Below, piece after piece: positions 35,591 through 44,484 of a DNA stretch of 64,000 bases. The translations under genes and the position numbers were made by a program. Position 1 is the stretch's first letter. Every line of letters starts with the position of its first letter. The notes below the pieces were generated by a model that worked only from the letters and a program-made list of their open reading frames with translations, was not told where the DNA came from and ran no database searches. This DNA comes from Sulfidibacter corallicola (GTDB lineage: Bacteria > Acidobacteriota > Holophagae > Acanthopleuribacterales > Acanthopleuribacteraceae). The stretch lies in assembly GCF_017498545.1 (NCBI RefSeq), contig NZ_CP071793.1, forward strand, positions 9,914,256 to 9,978,255, in the 5' to 3' direction.

Positions 35591-36762
35591 TTCGCCAGAT
35601 GCTCGTCCTGATTTGGAACCGCAAGCGGATCAATGCCCTGATCATGCTGGAGATCACCCTTTCCTTCCTGGTGCTGTTCGCCGTGGTGGTCTCCGCACTG
35701 TACGCCTGGAAAAAGTACAGTACGCCGTTGGGCTTCGATTACCGCGACACCCTTTCGGTGGTGTTGATCGGCCAGTGGGAGCCCCATCACGCGGGCCAGT
35801 TGAAACGCGCCGCCGAAGCGATGCGCACCATGCCCGAGGTCTCCTGGTGCGAGGCGTCCCACATGGATTTGTTCACCAAAAGCTATTGGACCACCGTGCT
35901 GCGCCACAACGACAAGCCCACCCAACTCATGGTAAACCGGGCCTCGGATCAGTATCACCAACTCGCCCGAATTCCGGTGATCGATGGACGCTGGTTCGGC
36001 CCCCAGGACACGGGTGGCGATTACGAGCCCCTCGTTCTGAACCGCAGGGCCGCGCAGAAGGTTTTCGGCTCGGAATCGCCGCTCGGCAAAGTGCTGCCGC
36101 ATTCCCTCGGCAAGTTCAACTACAAGGTGGTCGGCATCATCGAGGACTACCGTCAGCACGGCGACCTGGATCCCCTCGGGGAGTACGGGTTCCGACGTTA
36201 TGTATGGGAAGAGAATTCCGACACGCGCATGCGACAATTGATGGTGCGCTTGAAACCCGGCACGCCCCGTTCGATCGAGCGCGATATGCTGAAGATTCTC
36301 AAAACCAATTTGCCGGATTACGATTTCTCGATCTCGGAGCTGAGCGTGGCCCGCGAATCGTACATGCGCAAGTCGCTGATTCCCCTGATCACCTCGGCCA
36401 TGCTCGCGGTCTGTCTGCTGCTGATGGTGGCCATGGGCCTGCTCGGGGTCCTGTGGCAGAACGTGGCCCAACGCACCCAGGAAATCGGGCTGCGCCGCGC
36501 GATCGGCGCATCGACCACGGGCGTGCTCGTCCAAATCAGCGGGGAGCTGCTGACGATGACGGCGTTCAGTGTCGCGATCGGCACCTTCCTGGCCCTGCAG
36601 GTTCCGTTCACCGGGCTGTTCGGCAACATCGAGGCCGACCTGATGGTGGGCGGCATCACCGGCGCCACCAGCGTGATGCTGGTTCTGGCGTTCGTCTGCT
36701 CGGTCTATCCGGCCTGGCTGGCGATGCGCATCACCCCCGCCGACGCCCTGCACTACGAATGA
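35587..36762 (+). CDS. FtsX/MacB-family ABC permease 2
   Basis: 391 residues, paralogue of the preceding permease with the same topology: helix ~18-38, periplasmic domain ~45-270 (LVLNRRAAQKVFGSESPLGK, VVGIIEDYR), then helices ~280-305, ~325-350, ~360-385 with QEIGLRRAIGAST. GTG start at 35587 overlaps the upstream stop codon and is preceded by a perfect AAGGAGGTGA, so the two permeases are translationally coupled, which fits a 1:1 heterodimer. 118 bp separate it from the regulator gene. Confidence 0.92.
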   Translation: MIRQMLVLIWNRKRINALIMLEITLSFLVLFAVVVSALYAWKKYSTPLGFDYRDTLSVVLIGQWEPHHAGQLKRAAEAMRTMPEVSWCEASHMDLFTKSYWTTVLRHNDKPTQLMVNRASDQYHQLARIPVIDGRWFGPQDTGGDYEPLVLNRRAAQKVFGSESPLGKVLPHSLGKFNYKVVGIIEDYRQHGDLDPLGEYGFRRYVWEENSDTRMRQLMVRLKPGTPRSIERDMLKILKTNLPDYDFSISELSVARESYMRKSLIPLITSAMLAVCLLLMVAMGLLGVLWQNVAQRTQEIGLRRAIGASTTGVLVQISGELLTMTAFSVAIGTFLALQVPFTGLFGNIEADLMVGGITGATSVMLVLAFVCSVYPAWLAMRITPADALHYE

Positions 36763-36880
36763 GAGAATGACCCCAGCGGGCCGCGAGTCGGCCCGTTCGA
36801 TCCCGTCTGCCGCCTTCCCTTCTGGGGAGCGAGGCTTTACCATACGAACATCGCCACAAGCATCCGTAACCGAGGTTCCC

Positions 36881-38272
36881 ATGGAGGCATCCGCCAAAAA
36901 ACCAGGCGTGCTGATCGTCGATGACGACCCATCCGTCACGGTGTCCCTGTCGCTGTTGCTCAAGAACAACGGCTACCGGCCGATCGTGGCCCACACGCCC
37001 GATCGAGCGTTGGCAAGCCTTCGGGAAGAACGCGTCGAGGCCGTGCTGCAGGACATGAACTTCAGCCGCAAGACCACCGGCGAGGAGGGATTGAACCTGC
37101 TCGCCGACATTCGTGCCGAACAGCCGCAGGTCCCCGTCATCCTGATGACGGCCTGGGGCTCGATCGCCCTGGCCGTCAAGGGCATCAAGGCCGGCGCCCT
37201 GGACTTCCTGACCAAACCCTGGCAGAACGACCAGGTCCTGCGCCTCCTGGAAACCGCCCGCGAACTGGCCGCCGGCACCACGGACCCGGCCGAACCCTCC
37301 AGCCGTGAATCTCTCGACCAGCGCTTCGATTTCTCCCGAATCGTCGGCGCCTCCGACAGCCTGCTGCGCATTCTCGCCACCATCGGGCGCGTGGCCCACA
37401 CCGACGCCTCCGTCCTGATCCTGGGCGAGAGCGGGACCGGCAAGGAGCTGATCGCCGACGCGATCCATCGCAACAGCAAGCGTGCCCGCGGTCCCTTCGT
37501 CAAGGTCAACCTGGGCGGCATCGCGGCGTCGCTGTTCGAAAGCGAGATGTTCGGCCACCTGCGCGGCGCCTTCACCGACGCGGTCAGCGATCGCAAGGGA
37601 CGCTTCACCCAAGCCCACGGCGGCAGCATCTTCCTCGACGAGATCGGCGATCTGGATCCGGGCTCCCAGGTGAAAATGCTGCGCGTGCTGCAGGACCGCC
37701 GCTACGAGGTGCTGGGCAGCTCGCGCACCATCTCCGTCGATACGCGCGTCGTCTCGGCCACCAACCGAAACCTGGATGCCATGGTTCGCGAGGGCAGTTT
37801 CCGCGAGGACCTGTTCTACCGGCTCAACCTGATCACCCTCGAGTTGCCGCCGTTGCGCGAACGTCCCGAGGACATTCCGCTGTTGGTCAACCATTTCCTG
37901 GGACATCTGGCCCAGAGTTACGGCCTGGAGCGGCCGCAGGTAGCGCCGGCGGCGATGAAGATGTTGCAGCGCCATGCTTGGCCCGGCAACATCCGCCACC
38001 TCAAACAGGTGCTCGAGCGGGCGCTGCTGATCAGCGGCAAGGACATGCTGGAACCGGAGGATTTCCGCCAACACCAAACCGGTCCGGCGACGGAAACACC
38101 CACCGACGTGCTGCCTCCGGTGGGTGACATGACGCTCGAGGAAATCGAGAAGGCCATGATTCTCAAGAGCTTGAAACATTTCGAAGGAAACGTCACCAAG
38201 GTCGCTTCCTCCTTGGGGATCAGCCGTGCCGCGCTGTACCGACGCTTCGAAAAACACGGAATCTGCCCGTGA
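36881..38272 (+). CDS. NtrC-family sigma-54 response regulator
   Basis: 463 residues. Receiver domain 1-~125 with VLIVDDDPS, phospho-acceptor Asp58 in LQDMNFS and Lys in LTKPWQ; AAA+ domain ~140-375 with GESGTGKELIA (Walker A, ~181), the sigma-54-contacting GAFTDA loop, and GGSIFLDEIGDL (Walker B); C-terminal Fis-type helix-turn-helix (~425-460, VASSLGISRAALYRRF). Activates sigma-54 promoters, most simply the one at 32252 in front of its own operon. ATG 36881 chosen for GAGG and for starting just before the receiver; an in-frame ATG lies 38 codons upstream. Overlaps the kinase gene by four bases. Confidence 0.95.
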   Translation: MEASAKKPGVLIVDDDPSVTVSLSLLLKNNGYRPIVAHTPDRALASLREERVEAVLQDMNFSRKTTGEEGLNLLADIRAEQPQVPVILMTAWGSIALAVKGIKAGALDFLTKPWQNDQVLRLLETARELAAGTTDPAEPSSRESLDQRFDFSRIVGASDSLLRILATIGRVAHTDASVLILGESGTGKELIADAIHRNSKRARGPFVKVNLGGIAASLFESEMFGHLRGAFTDAVSDRKGRFTQAHGGSIFLDEIGDLDPGSQVKMLRVLQDRRYEVLGSSRTISVDTRVVSATNRNLDAMVREGSFREDLFYRLNLITLELPPLRERPEDIPLLVNHFLGHLAQSYGLERPQVAPAAMKMLQRHAWPGNIRHLKQVLERALLISGKDMLEPEDFRQHQTGPATETPTDVLPPVGDMTLEEIEKAMILKSLKHFEGNVTKVASSLGISRAALYRRFEKHGICP

Positions 38273-39579
38273 ATGCCCGCGTCCAATTCCATATTTATTT
38301 GGTGTGCGTCCACCTGGTGTTCGCCCTGAGTCTCGCCCTCGTGCTTCCGGCGAACCGGCCTGCGTTCTTCATTTTGGAAGGATGTTTCCTCCTGTCGCTC
38401 TGGGTCGGCACTCGGCTCGTGCGCCGCATGCTGGCACCGCTGCGGTTTCTCGAGACCGGCGCGGAAATGCTCGAGGAGGGCCAGTTCGCCACCCGCATGC
38501 GCGCCATGGGCCAGCCCGAACTGGATCACCTGATTCAGGTCTACAACCGCATGGTCGAATCGCTCCACGACGAGCGGCTGCGCCTCGGCGAACAGCGCGG
38601 ATTCCTGGAGAAGCTGCTGCAGGCCACGCCCGCCGCGATCATGACCTTCGATTTCGACAACCGCATTTCCATGGTCAACCCCAGTATGGCGAAACTGTTG
38701 GAGTGCCCCACCAAGGACCTGCTGGGAAGGGGTCTGGAGGCGATCGACCATCCACTGGCGCGCTCGTTGGCCTCGTTGCCGGAGGAGGCCTCCGTCGTCC
38801 TGAACCATCGCGGAGGCAGGCGCCTGAAGACCAGCAAGTCGCGCTTCCTGGATCGCGGATTCAAGCGCCGGTTCCTGATCATCGAGGAAGTCACCCACGA
38901 GGTGCGCCAATCCGAGAAATCCGCCTACGAGAAGCTGATTCGGGTCATGAGTCACGAGGTCAACAACACCATCGCCGCGGCGACGTCCCTGTTGCAGAGT
39001 TGTGCGGGCTACAGCCATCACCTTCCGGAAGGCGAACGCGACGATTTCTCGGCCGCCATCACGGTGGTCATCGAGCGCATGGAGAACTTGAACCGCTTCA
39101 TGCGCGAGTACGCCAACATGGTGCGGCTGCCGGACCCGCGCAAAGCCGGGGCCGACCTGGCGGCGCTTGTGGACGACATCGCGCTCTTGGTTCGCCACGA
39201 GTGCCAGGCGCGCAACATCACCTGGCGGCGCGAGCAATCCGAAGCGCCGCTTCCGGCGGTGCGCATCGACCGCCACCTCATGGAGCAGGCCCTGGTCAAC
39301 ATCGTGGTGAACGCCATCGAGGCCATCGGCGAGGACGGAACCCTGACGGTGGTGCTGGAGAACCGCGGCGGCAAGGCGGTGTTGTGCATTCGGGACAGTG
39401 GCCAGGCCCTCACGGAGGAGGTGCGCGCCAATCTGTTCTCGCCCTTTTTCACCACCAAGGAGGACGGCCACGGGATCGGTTTGACGCTGGTGGGCGAGAT
39501 CCTCACCCGTCACGGCTTCGATTTCGCGCTGGACGGCGGCCCGGGCCGCGACACCGAATTCACGATCCACTTCACTTGA
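38269..39579 (+). CDS. NtrY-like sensor histidine kinase (HAMP-PAS-HK)
   Basis: 436 residues. Two N-terminal transmembrane helices (~5-25, ~28-48) with almost no periplasmic loop, HAMP ~50-105, PAS ~110-190 (LLQATPAAIMTFDFDNRISMV), dimerisation helix with MSHEVNNTI (His229) and ATPase domain (NIVVNAIEA, IRDSGQAL, FFTTKEDGHGIGLTLVGEI). It should sense membrane or cytoplasmic state and phosphorylate the upstream NtrC-type regulator; their genes overlap at GTGA. Last gene of the efflux operon. The residue after Asn in the H-box (HEVNNTI) is the NtrY form. Confidence 0.92.
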   Translation: MNARVQFHIYLVCVHLVFALSLALVLPANRPAFFILEGCFLLSLWVGTRLVRRMLAPLRFLETGAEMLEEGQFATRMRAMGQPELDHLIQVYNRMVESLHDERLRLGEQRGFLEKLLQATPAAIMTFDFDNRISMVNPSMAKLLECPTKDLLGRGLEAIDHPLARSLASLPEEASVVLNHRGGRRLKTSKSRFLDRGFKRRFLIIEEVTHEVRQSEKSAYEKLIRVMSHEVNNTIAAATSLLQSCAGYSHHLPEGERDDFSAAITVVIERMENLNRFMREYANMVRLPDPRKAGADLAALVDDIALLVRHECQARNITWRREQSEAPLPAVRIDRHLMEQALVNIVVNAIEAIGEDGTLTVVLENRGGKAVLCIRDSGQALTEEVRANLFSPFFTTKEDGHGIGLTLVGEILTRHGFDFALDGGPGRDTEFTIHFT

Positions 39580-40828
39580 CGCCCGTTTCCCCGCTCATCC
39601 TCGAACCGGAGCCAGTCGGTTCGCAGTGCCCGCATGCTTTGAGAGTCGGCGCGGCAGTAGGTTGGCCCGCCGGGCCGACACTTCGAAGCATCCCCAGCAA
39701 CGACAACCCATTGCGCCAAAGAGCGAAGCAGATAAGTCGGGTCTCTAGATCTCTGGATGATCGATTTCAATCAATGCTAGGTCGCTCGAATAGGTTGAGC
39801 ACGGCCGGTATGCCACGGCCGGTATGCCACGGCCGGTATGCCACGGCCGGTATGCCACGGCCGGTTTGCCACGGCCGGTATGCCACGGCCGGTATGCCAC
39901 GGTCGGTATGCCACGGCCGGTATGCCACGGCCGGTATGCCACGGCCGGTATGCCACGGCCGGTTTGCCACGGCCGGTATGCCACGGCCGGTTTGCCACGG
40001 CCGGTATGGCACGGCCGGTATGGCACGGCCGGTATGGCAAGCTGGAGAGCCTAAAAGAACAACGTCTCTCTCTGCATTCGGGAACGCCACTAGCAGATCA
40101 CTTCAGTGGGGTGCGATCGGGGGAAGGGTGCGCTTCGCTCTTCAGCGTAACCCACTCCTGTTGCGAATGTTGCTTCGACGCGTCGGCCCAGCGGGCCAAC
40201 CTACAGGCTTTACGACTCTCTCACGATGCGGGCACTTTGGACTTTACGACTTCGAATTGGGGTCGGGAGGGAGAGTCTGGGCTTCGCTCTTTGGCGCAAT
40301 GGATTGTCGTTGCTTGGGTTGCTTCGACGCGTCGGCCCAGCGGGCCAACCTACAGGCTTTACGCCTCTTACGCGCATGCGGGCTCTTCAGACAAGTTCGT
40401 TTCGCGTTGTATCTATCGATTAATCAAACCGGGCACTCGCCCGCGGGCCCGTGCTCATACCATCCGAACCGGCGCCAATCGGTTCGGCGTACTGTGCTTC
40501 TCGAAAAATCTCCCGATCCTGGCCGCATTGACACCCATTGGGGAATTTGATGCTATGGTATCCGCGTTTCCCCTCGGGACAAGAGATGCAATCCACGAGC
40601 GAGTCGGTACCGCGTATCGCCGCATCGTCGGAAGGCCGCACGTTCACCTCGAAGCCATCTGCGCTTCGCATCGAACGCGCCGGCACCACCCGCGACGCCT
40701 CCGACGAACCTCGTTCCCCGTTCGCGTGACCGGCATTCCCGTGCGGTCAGCGCCGATCGGACGGGCTCGCGATCTCCCACACACCACATACCCGACGACC
40801 ACGGTCGTCGCTCACGGAGGTTTCCACC
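39580..40828. other. Repeat-rich intergenic region
   Basis: 1.25 kb without a gene. GTAG hairpins: 39661-39679 (GTTGGCCCGCCGGGCCGAC), then minus-orientation cores at 40182-40200 and 40331-40349 (both GTTGGCCCGCTGGGCCGAC, about 149 bp apart as in the 4.2-kb array). A 14-bp minisatellite fills 39801-40038. TTGACA at 40528 with TGCTAT 17 bases on could be the promoter of the gene at 40829 with a long leader. Confidence 0.75.
39801..40038. repeat. 14-bp minisatellite, 17 copies
   Basis: Seventeen head-to-tail units of ACGGCCGGTATGCC without spacers. Variants: T for A in GGTATG (units 5, 12, 14), T for C in ACGGTC (unit 8), and G for C (ACGGCCGGTATGGC) in the last three units. Preceded by GAATAGGTTGAGC, a degraded GTAGGTTG-like element head. 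Unit length is not a multiple of three and no ribosome site is present, so not coding. Confidence 0.97.
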
Positions 40829-41641
40829 ATGTTTTCCATCCCTGGCCGCAACACCGCAACCGGGCTCATCCTGCTCACGCTGACCTGGCTCGGCGCCGCA
40901 CCCCTCGCGGCTCAGTCATCCGAAGACAAGGATCCCAAAGCCCTGGTCGAGCGCATGGTGCGCACCATCGGCGGCAAGGATGCGCTCTACAAGTTGAAGG
41001 ACGTCCAATACACTTATATCTATCAAGACGCCAAGACCGGCAAGCAGGACGTATCGACCGAGCGCTACATTTTCGACGGTGAATTGTCCTGGGCCGAATA
41101 CCACAAGACCGACTGCACCATGCCCGATGTCAACGGCACCCTGGTCCAGTCCTACGACGGCAAGCAATCCTGGACGACGTTGGACGGCCAGCCGGTCGAG
41201 GATCCCAAGATGCAGAAGCGGTCCGATTTCCTGCGCAAAACCAACTACTACTGGTTCGCCATGATGTTCAAGCTGCTCGATCCGGGCATGTTCTACAAAT
41301 ACAAAGGCACCCAGCAAATCGACGGAATCACCTACGATCTCGTGGAAGTGGGCTTCGAGACCGGTATCGGCGACGCCCAGGACACGTACGTGCTCTACAT
41401 CAATCCCTACACCCACATCGTGGATCAGTTCCTGTTCACCGTGATGGATTTCGGGGTCAAGGATCCGCTGTTGATGCGGGTCAAGTACCAAACGGTGGAC
41501 GGCGTGATGCTGCCGAGCGTGCGCCACTACACGCCCTCGAACTGGGAAGCGGAGCCCGGCGATAAGTGGATGCTGGAAATCATGCAGGACATCAAGTTCA
41601 ATAACGGCTTCAAGCGCGCGACCTTCAGCGGCCAACCCTAA
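40829..41641 (+). CDS. Exported LolA-like / outer-membrane lipoprotein-sorting-type protein
   Basis: 270 residues. Signal peptide 1-~29 (ending PLAAQ). The rest is the half-barrel pattern of the LolA/LppX-like superfamily: KALVERMVRTIGGKDALYKLKDVQYTY..., SYDGKQSW, YDLVEVGFETGIGDAQDTYVLYINPYTHIVDQ, VKYQTVDGVMLPSVRHY. Such proteins carry a hydrophobic ligand in the periplasm; which ligand is not known. ACGGAGG lies 9 bases before ATG. Stands alone between the minisatellite region and a hairpin at 41648. Confidence 0.72.
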   Translation: MFSIPGRNTATGLILLTLTWLGAAPLAAQSSEDKDPKALVERMVRTIGGKDALYKLKDVQYTYIYQDAKTGKQDVSTERYIFDGELSWAEYHKTDCTMPDVNGTLVQSYDGKQSWTTLDGQPVEDPKMQKRSDFLRKTNYYWFAMMFKLLDPGMFYKYKGTQQIDGITYDLVEVGFETGIGDAQDTYVLYINPYTHIVDQFLFTVMDFGVKDPLLMRVKYQTVDGVMLPSVRHYTPSNWEAEPGDKWMLEIMQDIKFNNGFKRATFSGQP

Positions 41642-41647
41642 AACCCG

Positions 41648-41675
41648 GAGCGGTCGGTCGCCAGCCCGGCCGCTC
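41648..41675 (+). terminator. Hairpin after the LolA-like gene
   Basis: GAGCGGTCGG / TCGCCAGC / CCGGCCGCTC: 10-bp stem with one G-T pair, 7 bp after the stop codon. No T-run follows, so it may be a 3'-end protector rather than a Rho-independent terminator. Confidence 0.4.
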
Positions 41676-41698
41676 GAACCGCCCCATCGCGAAGCCCA

Positions 41699-41726
41699 GT
41701 GACATTCGCACGATATTCGATACAAT
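41699..41726 (+). promoter_or_regulatory. Promoter candidate GTGACA-N16-TACAAT
   Basis: GTGACA (41699-41704) and TACAAT (41721-41726), each one mismatch from consensus -35 and -10 or close, 16 bp apart. AGGAGG follows immediately, with a 14-codon frame (ATG 41744, MRLSRNSGYLIDVL). The predicted start would fall inside or after AGGAGG, so promoter and ribosome site cannot both hold. It would give the propeller gene a ~280-base leader. Confidence 0.35.
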
Positions 41727-42011
41727 AGGAGGCGTTCATCCCGATGCGTTTATCGCGAAACAGTGGCTATTTGATTGATGTCCTGTGAGCCGGCCTGACT
41801 CGATGCGGCCTGGTTTCGACCGGCGGGCATCGGGCTTCAACCAAACCTGAAAAACAAGGCCCTTGCCGAGGCACGAGACCTGGTTCGGTGTTCCTACGGC
41901 AACGACGGTTTGGGGAGTCCGTTCTCCCGCGACGCCATTTGGCCAGGCGCCTTCGTTGCCGGTTCCGGATGAACGCCACCCACGTCGCCATCCCATCACG
42001 GAGCACGCAAG

Positions 42012-43052
42012 ATGTTGTTTTTATGGATGATGCTGTTCACTGGCCCCAGCAAGATCACCTTCACGCCCATCAAGACCCTGGCCCCTCTCCCCGAAGATCA
42101 GGACATCTACCTGCAAAACGTCATTCACGTGGAAGTCGACGAAACGGGTCGCTATTACGTTTCCGACTTCCCTTCGGCCAGGATCTATATGTGGAACCCG
42201 GACGGCAGTTATGCCGGGTTTTTCGGCGGCAAGGGCGAAGGACCCGGTGAATTCGTGTTCGCTGCCGCGCTGGGACCGCCCATGGGGCACGTGTACCAAA
42301 CGGGCGAACGGACCTACGTCTACGACGGTGCCAACCGAGCGGTGAGCGTGTTCGACGCCGAGCGCCGATTCGTCGCGCGCGTCACGTTGCAGGGGCTGGG
42401 CGGCAAAATCAACGCATTCCACGTGCTGGAACGCGACCGTTTCCTGTTTTACGACAGCTACTTCTGTGAGGAGAAAGCGTGCCGCCGCATCCTCGAATAC
42501 GACGGCAAGGGCAACCTGACGAAGACGTGGAGCACGTCCCCCGACAACACCTGGCAGCACGTCAAGGCCACGGGCAAGGTGAAGCTGTTCATCTGGGAGC
42601 CCATCCCGGTCGTCGACTTTTCACGCAAGCGCGGCGAGGTGGTGTTGGCACACTCCCAGGCGCCGATGCTCACGGTGTACGACCGCAAGGGCCGGGAAAA
42701 GCGCAAGGTCACGCTGGACATTCCCCGCAAGCAGGTGACCCGCGAGGACATCGCCGAATACAACGCTCAGCCCTGGCTGAAGGACGCCAACCACGTGGTG
42801 CCGGTCTTTCCCGACCAGAAGGATTACTTCGATCGCATCCTCACCCTCGATCAGGGTTATTTGCTGTACCACCTGTCGCCGTTCTACGGCCGGGCGAACG
42901 GCTACCTGGTCGACTTCGACGGGAAGTTGATGGGTCGCTTCGAGTTGGCGTGCGGCGAGGGCGGCGGCCTGTTCGCCCCCTACGGTCGCTTGATGGCGGC
43001 GCTGATCGACGAAGAGGGCGACATCAGCGTCCACGAAATGAAGGTCCACTAA
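42012..43052 (+). CDS. 6-bladed beta-propeller (NHL-like) protein
   Basis: 346 residues. Short N-terminal hydrophobic stretch (MLFLWMMLFTGPSKI), perhaps a weak signal. Blade-like repeats: VDETGRYYVSDFPSARIYMWNPDGSYAGFFGGKGEGPGEF is a typical NHL/6-bladed propeller blade, followed by YVYDGANRAVSVFDAERRF, then weaker blades. Many such proteins are exported ligand-binding scaffolds. No catalytic residues recognised. GGAG nine bases before ATG. Followed at once by a MITE-like element. Confidence 0.7.
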   Translation: MLFLWMMLFTGPSKITFTPIKTLAPLPEDQDIYLQNVIHVEVDETGRYYVSDFPSARIYMWNPDGSYAGFFGGKGEGPGEFVFAAALGPPMGHVYQTGERTYVYDGANRAVSVFDAERRFVARVTLQGLGGKINAFHVLERDRFLFYDSYFCEEKACRRILEYDGKGNLTKTWSTSPDNTWQHVKATGKVKLFIWEPIPVVDFSRKRGEVVLAHSQAPMLTVYDRKGREKRKVTLDIPRKQVTREDIAEYNAQPWLKDANHVVPVFPDQKDYFDRILTLDQGYLLYHLSPFYGRANGYLVDFDGKLMGRFELACGEGGGLFAPYGRLMAALIDEEGDISVHEMKVH

Positions 43053-43072
43053 ATCTACGAACGCCCAACACT

Positions 43073-43559
43073 GTCCACTAAAAGCACGAAAAAACACGAA
43101 AAAATCGCATCCTTCCCTCCGCTGGGATCGCTTCAACCACGCTCCCCGTCACTGCCGAGTTTCTTTGGCCGGCCGCCGGGAAGATCTACCTCCTCAACTT
43201 TTTTAATGCCAACACCTTAATCTCGAAGAGTCTGCAACCCAAAGGAAGCTCGTGGGCAAGTCCCCAGCTTCCGACTTGTAACGCGCCGACAAACAGAAAA
43301 ATGCTCTCCCCAAACCCTCGAAAAAGCGTTCACGTCACTGGGATGGCCATGTCTGGAGCATTTCATTTGGGTCATTCAAGCGATCGCCACACAGAGCAGG
43401 CAATGCTAGGAGCTTCCGATTTTCCTCCCTCACGCATCGATACACATCAACAAGCGTTCGGCAAGCCCACCTTTTTCACCTTTCGGAAGTGGCGTTCGCT
43501 CACTGGGAAGGTCATGACGGGAGTATCCATTTCGTGTTTTTTTCGTGTTTTTAGTGGAC
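43073..43559. repeat. MITE-like element, 487 bp, with ~30-bp inverted ends
   Basis: Left end GTCCACTAAAAGCACGAAAA, right end on the other strand GTCCACTAAAAACACGAAAA; similarity extends ~30 bases with one substitution and one single-base indel. The interior has no credible gene. It starts 20 bp after the propeller gene stop. No clear target-site duplication (AACACT on the left, AAAGCC on the right). Confidence 0.7.
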
Positions 43560-43563
43560 AAAG

Positions 43564-43598
43564 CCCGGAAACCCCGACCACTGGTCGATGGTTCCGGG
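43564..43598. terminator. Long nested hairpin downstream of the His-rich gene
   Basis: CCCGGAAACC ... GGTTCCGGG outer stem with a one-base bulge, enclosing CGACCA-C-TGGTCG. It lies 70 bp past the minus-strand stop codon at 43669. No clean U-tract, so terminator function is a guess; the inner palindrome resembles the variable GTAG cores. Confidence 0.4.
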
Positions 43599-43668
43599 CA
43601 GTGAAAAGACGAGGTGGAGTCCATGATGTCCGTTAACCGGCTGCTACCCTTGGCCGCGATTTCGTGGA

Positions 43669-44484
43669 CTAGAAACGGTATCCGAAGCCCATGCTGGCGA
43701 CGTCCCAATCGCCGTCCTCGAAGTGGTCCGACTCGTGGAGCGTCGACAGGGATTTGACCGAGGCGTAAAAAGACCAGTCCCGATTTCGGCCGAACTTGAG
43801 GTCCATACCGATGTTCACGCCGATCACCGAGGCGCCCTCCCAATCGTCGTGGTCGTAATGGCGGTGATCGTGGTCGTAATCGTGAAGGAAATCCTTGGGG
43901 ATTCCGTGGTCGTGATCGTGGTCATGACGATCGTGCCGGTGGTCGTACCCTTCGCGCCCGATCACCCCGACCAAGGGGCCGACGTGCAGGTTGAAACGGC
44001 GCCCCGTGACGACGTGGAAGTTGGCCCCCACCAAAACCGCCGCCATGCCGTCGTCGTGATGATGGTCGTGATCGTGGTCGTGGTCGTGGTCGTGCCAATG
44101 ATGATCCCAGTCGTCCCAGTCACGGTCAGTCGCCAAGATGCCCGTGATTTCGAGGCCGATCCGCCGCGAGAACCGCACTTCGCCGCTGATCCCGATGCCG
44201 CCTCCATCGTATTCGCCGTTGCGGTGGCGGTGCCGAAACGGATGATCGAACTCGTCGTGGTCGTGCCAGGGGCTGTCGCCATCTTCCCCCTCGACCCCCA
44301 CGACGAACCCGCGCAGCGTCCAGGTGACGCGGTCATACTCCCCATCGCTTTTGCGAGCGGATCGCGTCGGCTCCTCGTCGGGCTCGTCCTGCGCGGCGAG
44401 CGGCGCCGAGAACGCGCTGACCAGCGTCAGCACAACCATCAATCCCATCAGTCGGTTGAACAAAATGTGTGCTCCAAATACCAT
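43669..44484 (-). CDS. His/Asp-rich outer-membrane beta-barrel-like protein
   Basis: 271 residues. Signal peptide 1-~32 (MVFGAHILFNRLMGLMVVLT..., ending PLAAQ), then an acidic linker. The middle holds two runs of alternating His and Asp (around residues 145-165, DDWDHHWHDHDHDHDHDHH, and around 195-230, RHDRHDHDHDHG ... HDYDHDHRHYDHD). The regions between and after look like an 8-stranded OmpW/OprF-type barrel (alternating hydrophobics, GANFHVVTGRRFNLHVGPLVG, INIGMDLKFGRNRDWSFYASV) ending GYRF. The His/Asp loops should bind Zn, Ni or Cu ions. Start set by AAGGAG eight bases before ATG 44484; the frame stays open upstream without a ribosome site. Confidence 0.75.
   Translation of the reverse strand: MVFGAHILFNRLMGLMVVLTLVSAFSAPLAAQDEPDEEPTRSARKSDGEYDRVTWTLRGFVVGVEGEDGDSPWHDHDEFDHPFRHRHRNGEYDGGGIGISGEVRFSRRIGLEITGILATDRDWDDWDHHWHDHDHDHDHDHHHDDGMAAVLVGANFHVVTGRRFNLHVGPLVGVIGREGYDHRHDRHDHDHDHGIPKDFLHDYDHDHRHYDHDDWEGASVIGVNIGMDLKFGRNRDWSFYASVKSLSTLHESDHFEDGDWDVASMGFGYRF

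Larger units (their letters stand above)
41642..42011. other. Intergenic region before the propeller gene
   Basis: Contains the hairpin at 41648 and the promoter candidate at 41699; beyond 41790 I see no structure or gene. Confidence 0.5.
43053..43668. other. Gene-free stretch between convergent genes
   Basis: Filled by the MITE-like element (43073-43559) and the nested hairpin (43564-43598). No gene. Confidence 0.7.

Noticed and set aside
39801-40038. CRISPR array
   Set aside because: Units are directly adjacent with no spacers; no cas gene in the window.
39838-41082. Open frame through the minisatellite into the LolA-like region, reading as a repetitive peptide
   Set aside because: 14-bp unit cycles through all three phases; no ribosome site; it runs through hairpin repeats and out of frame into a real gene.
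41744-41788. 14-codon leader peptide after AGGAGG
   Set aside because: AGGAGG directly abuts a better -10 hexamer, so transcript would not contain it; peptide has no attenuator-type codon run.
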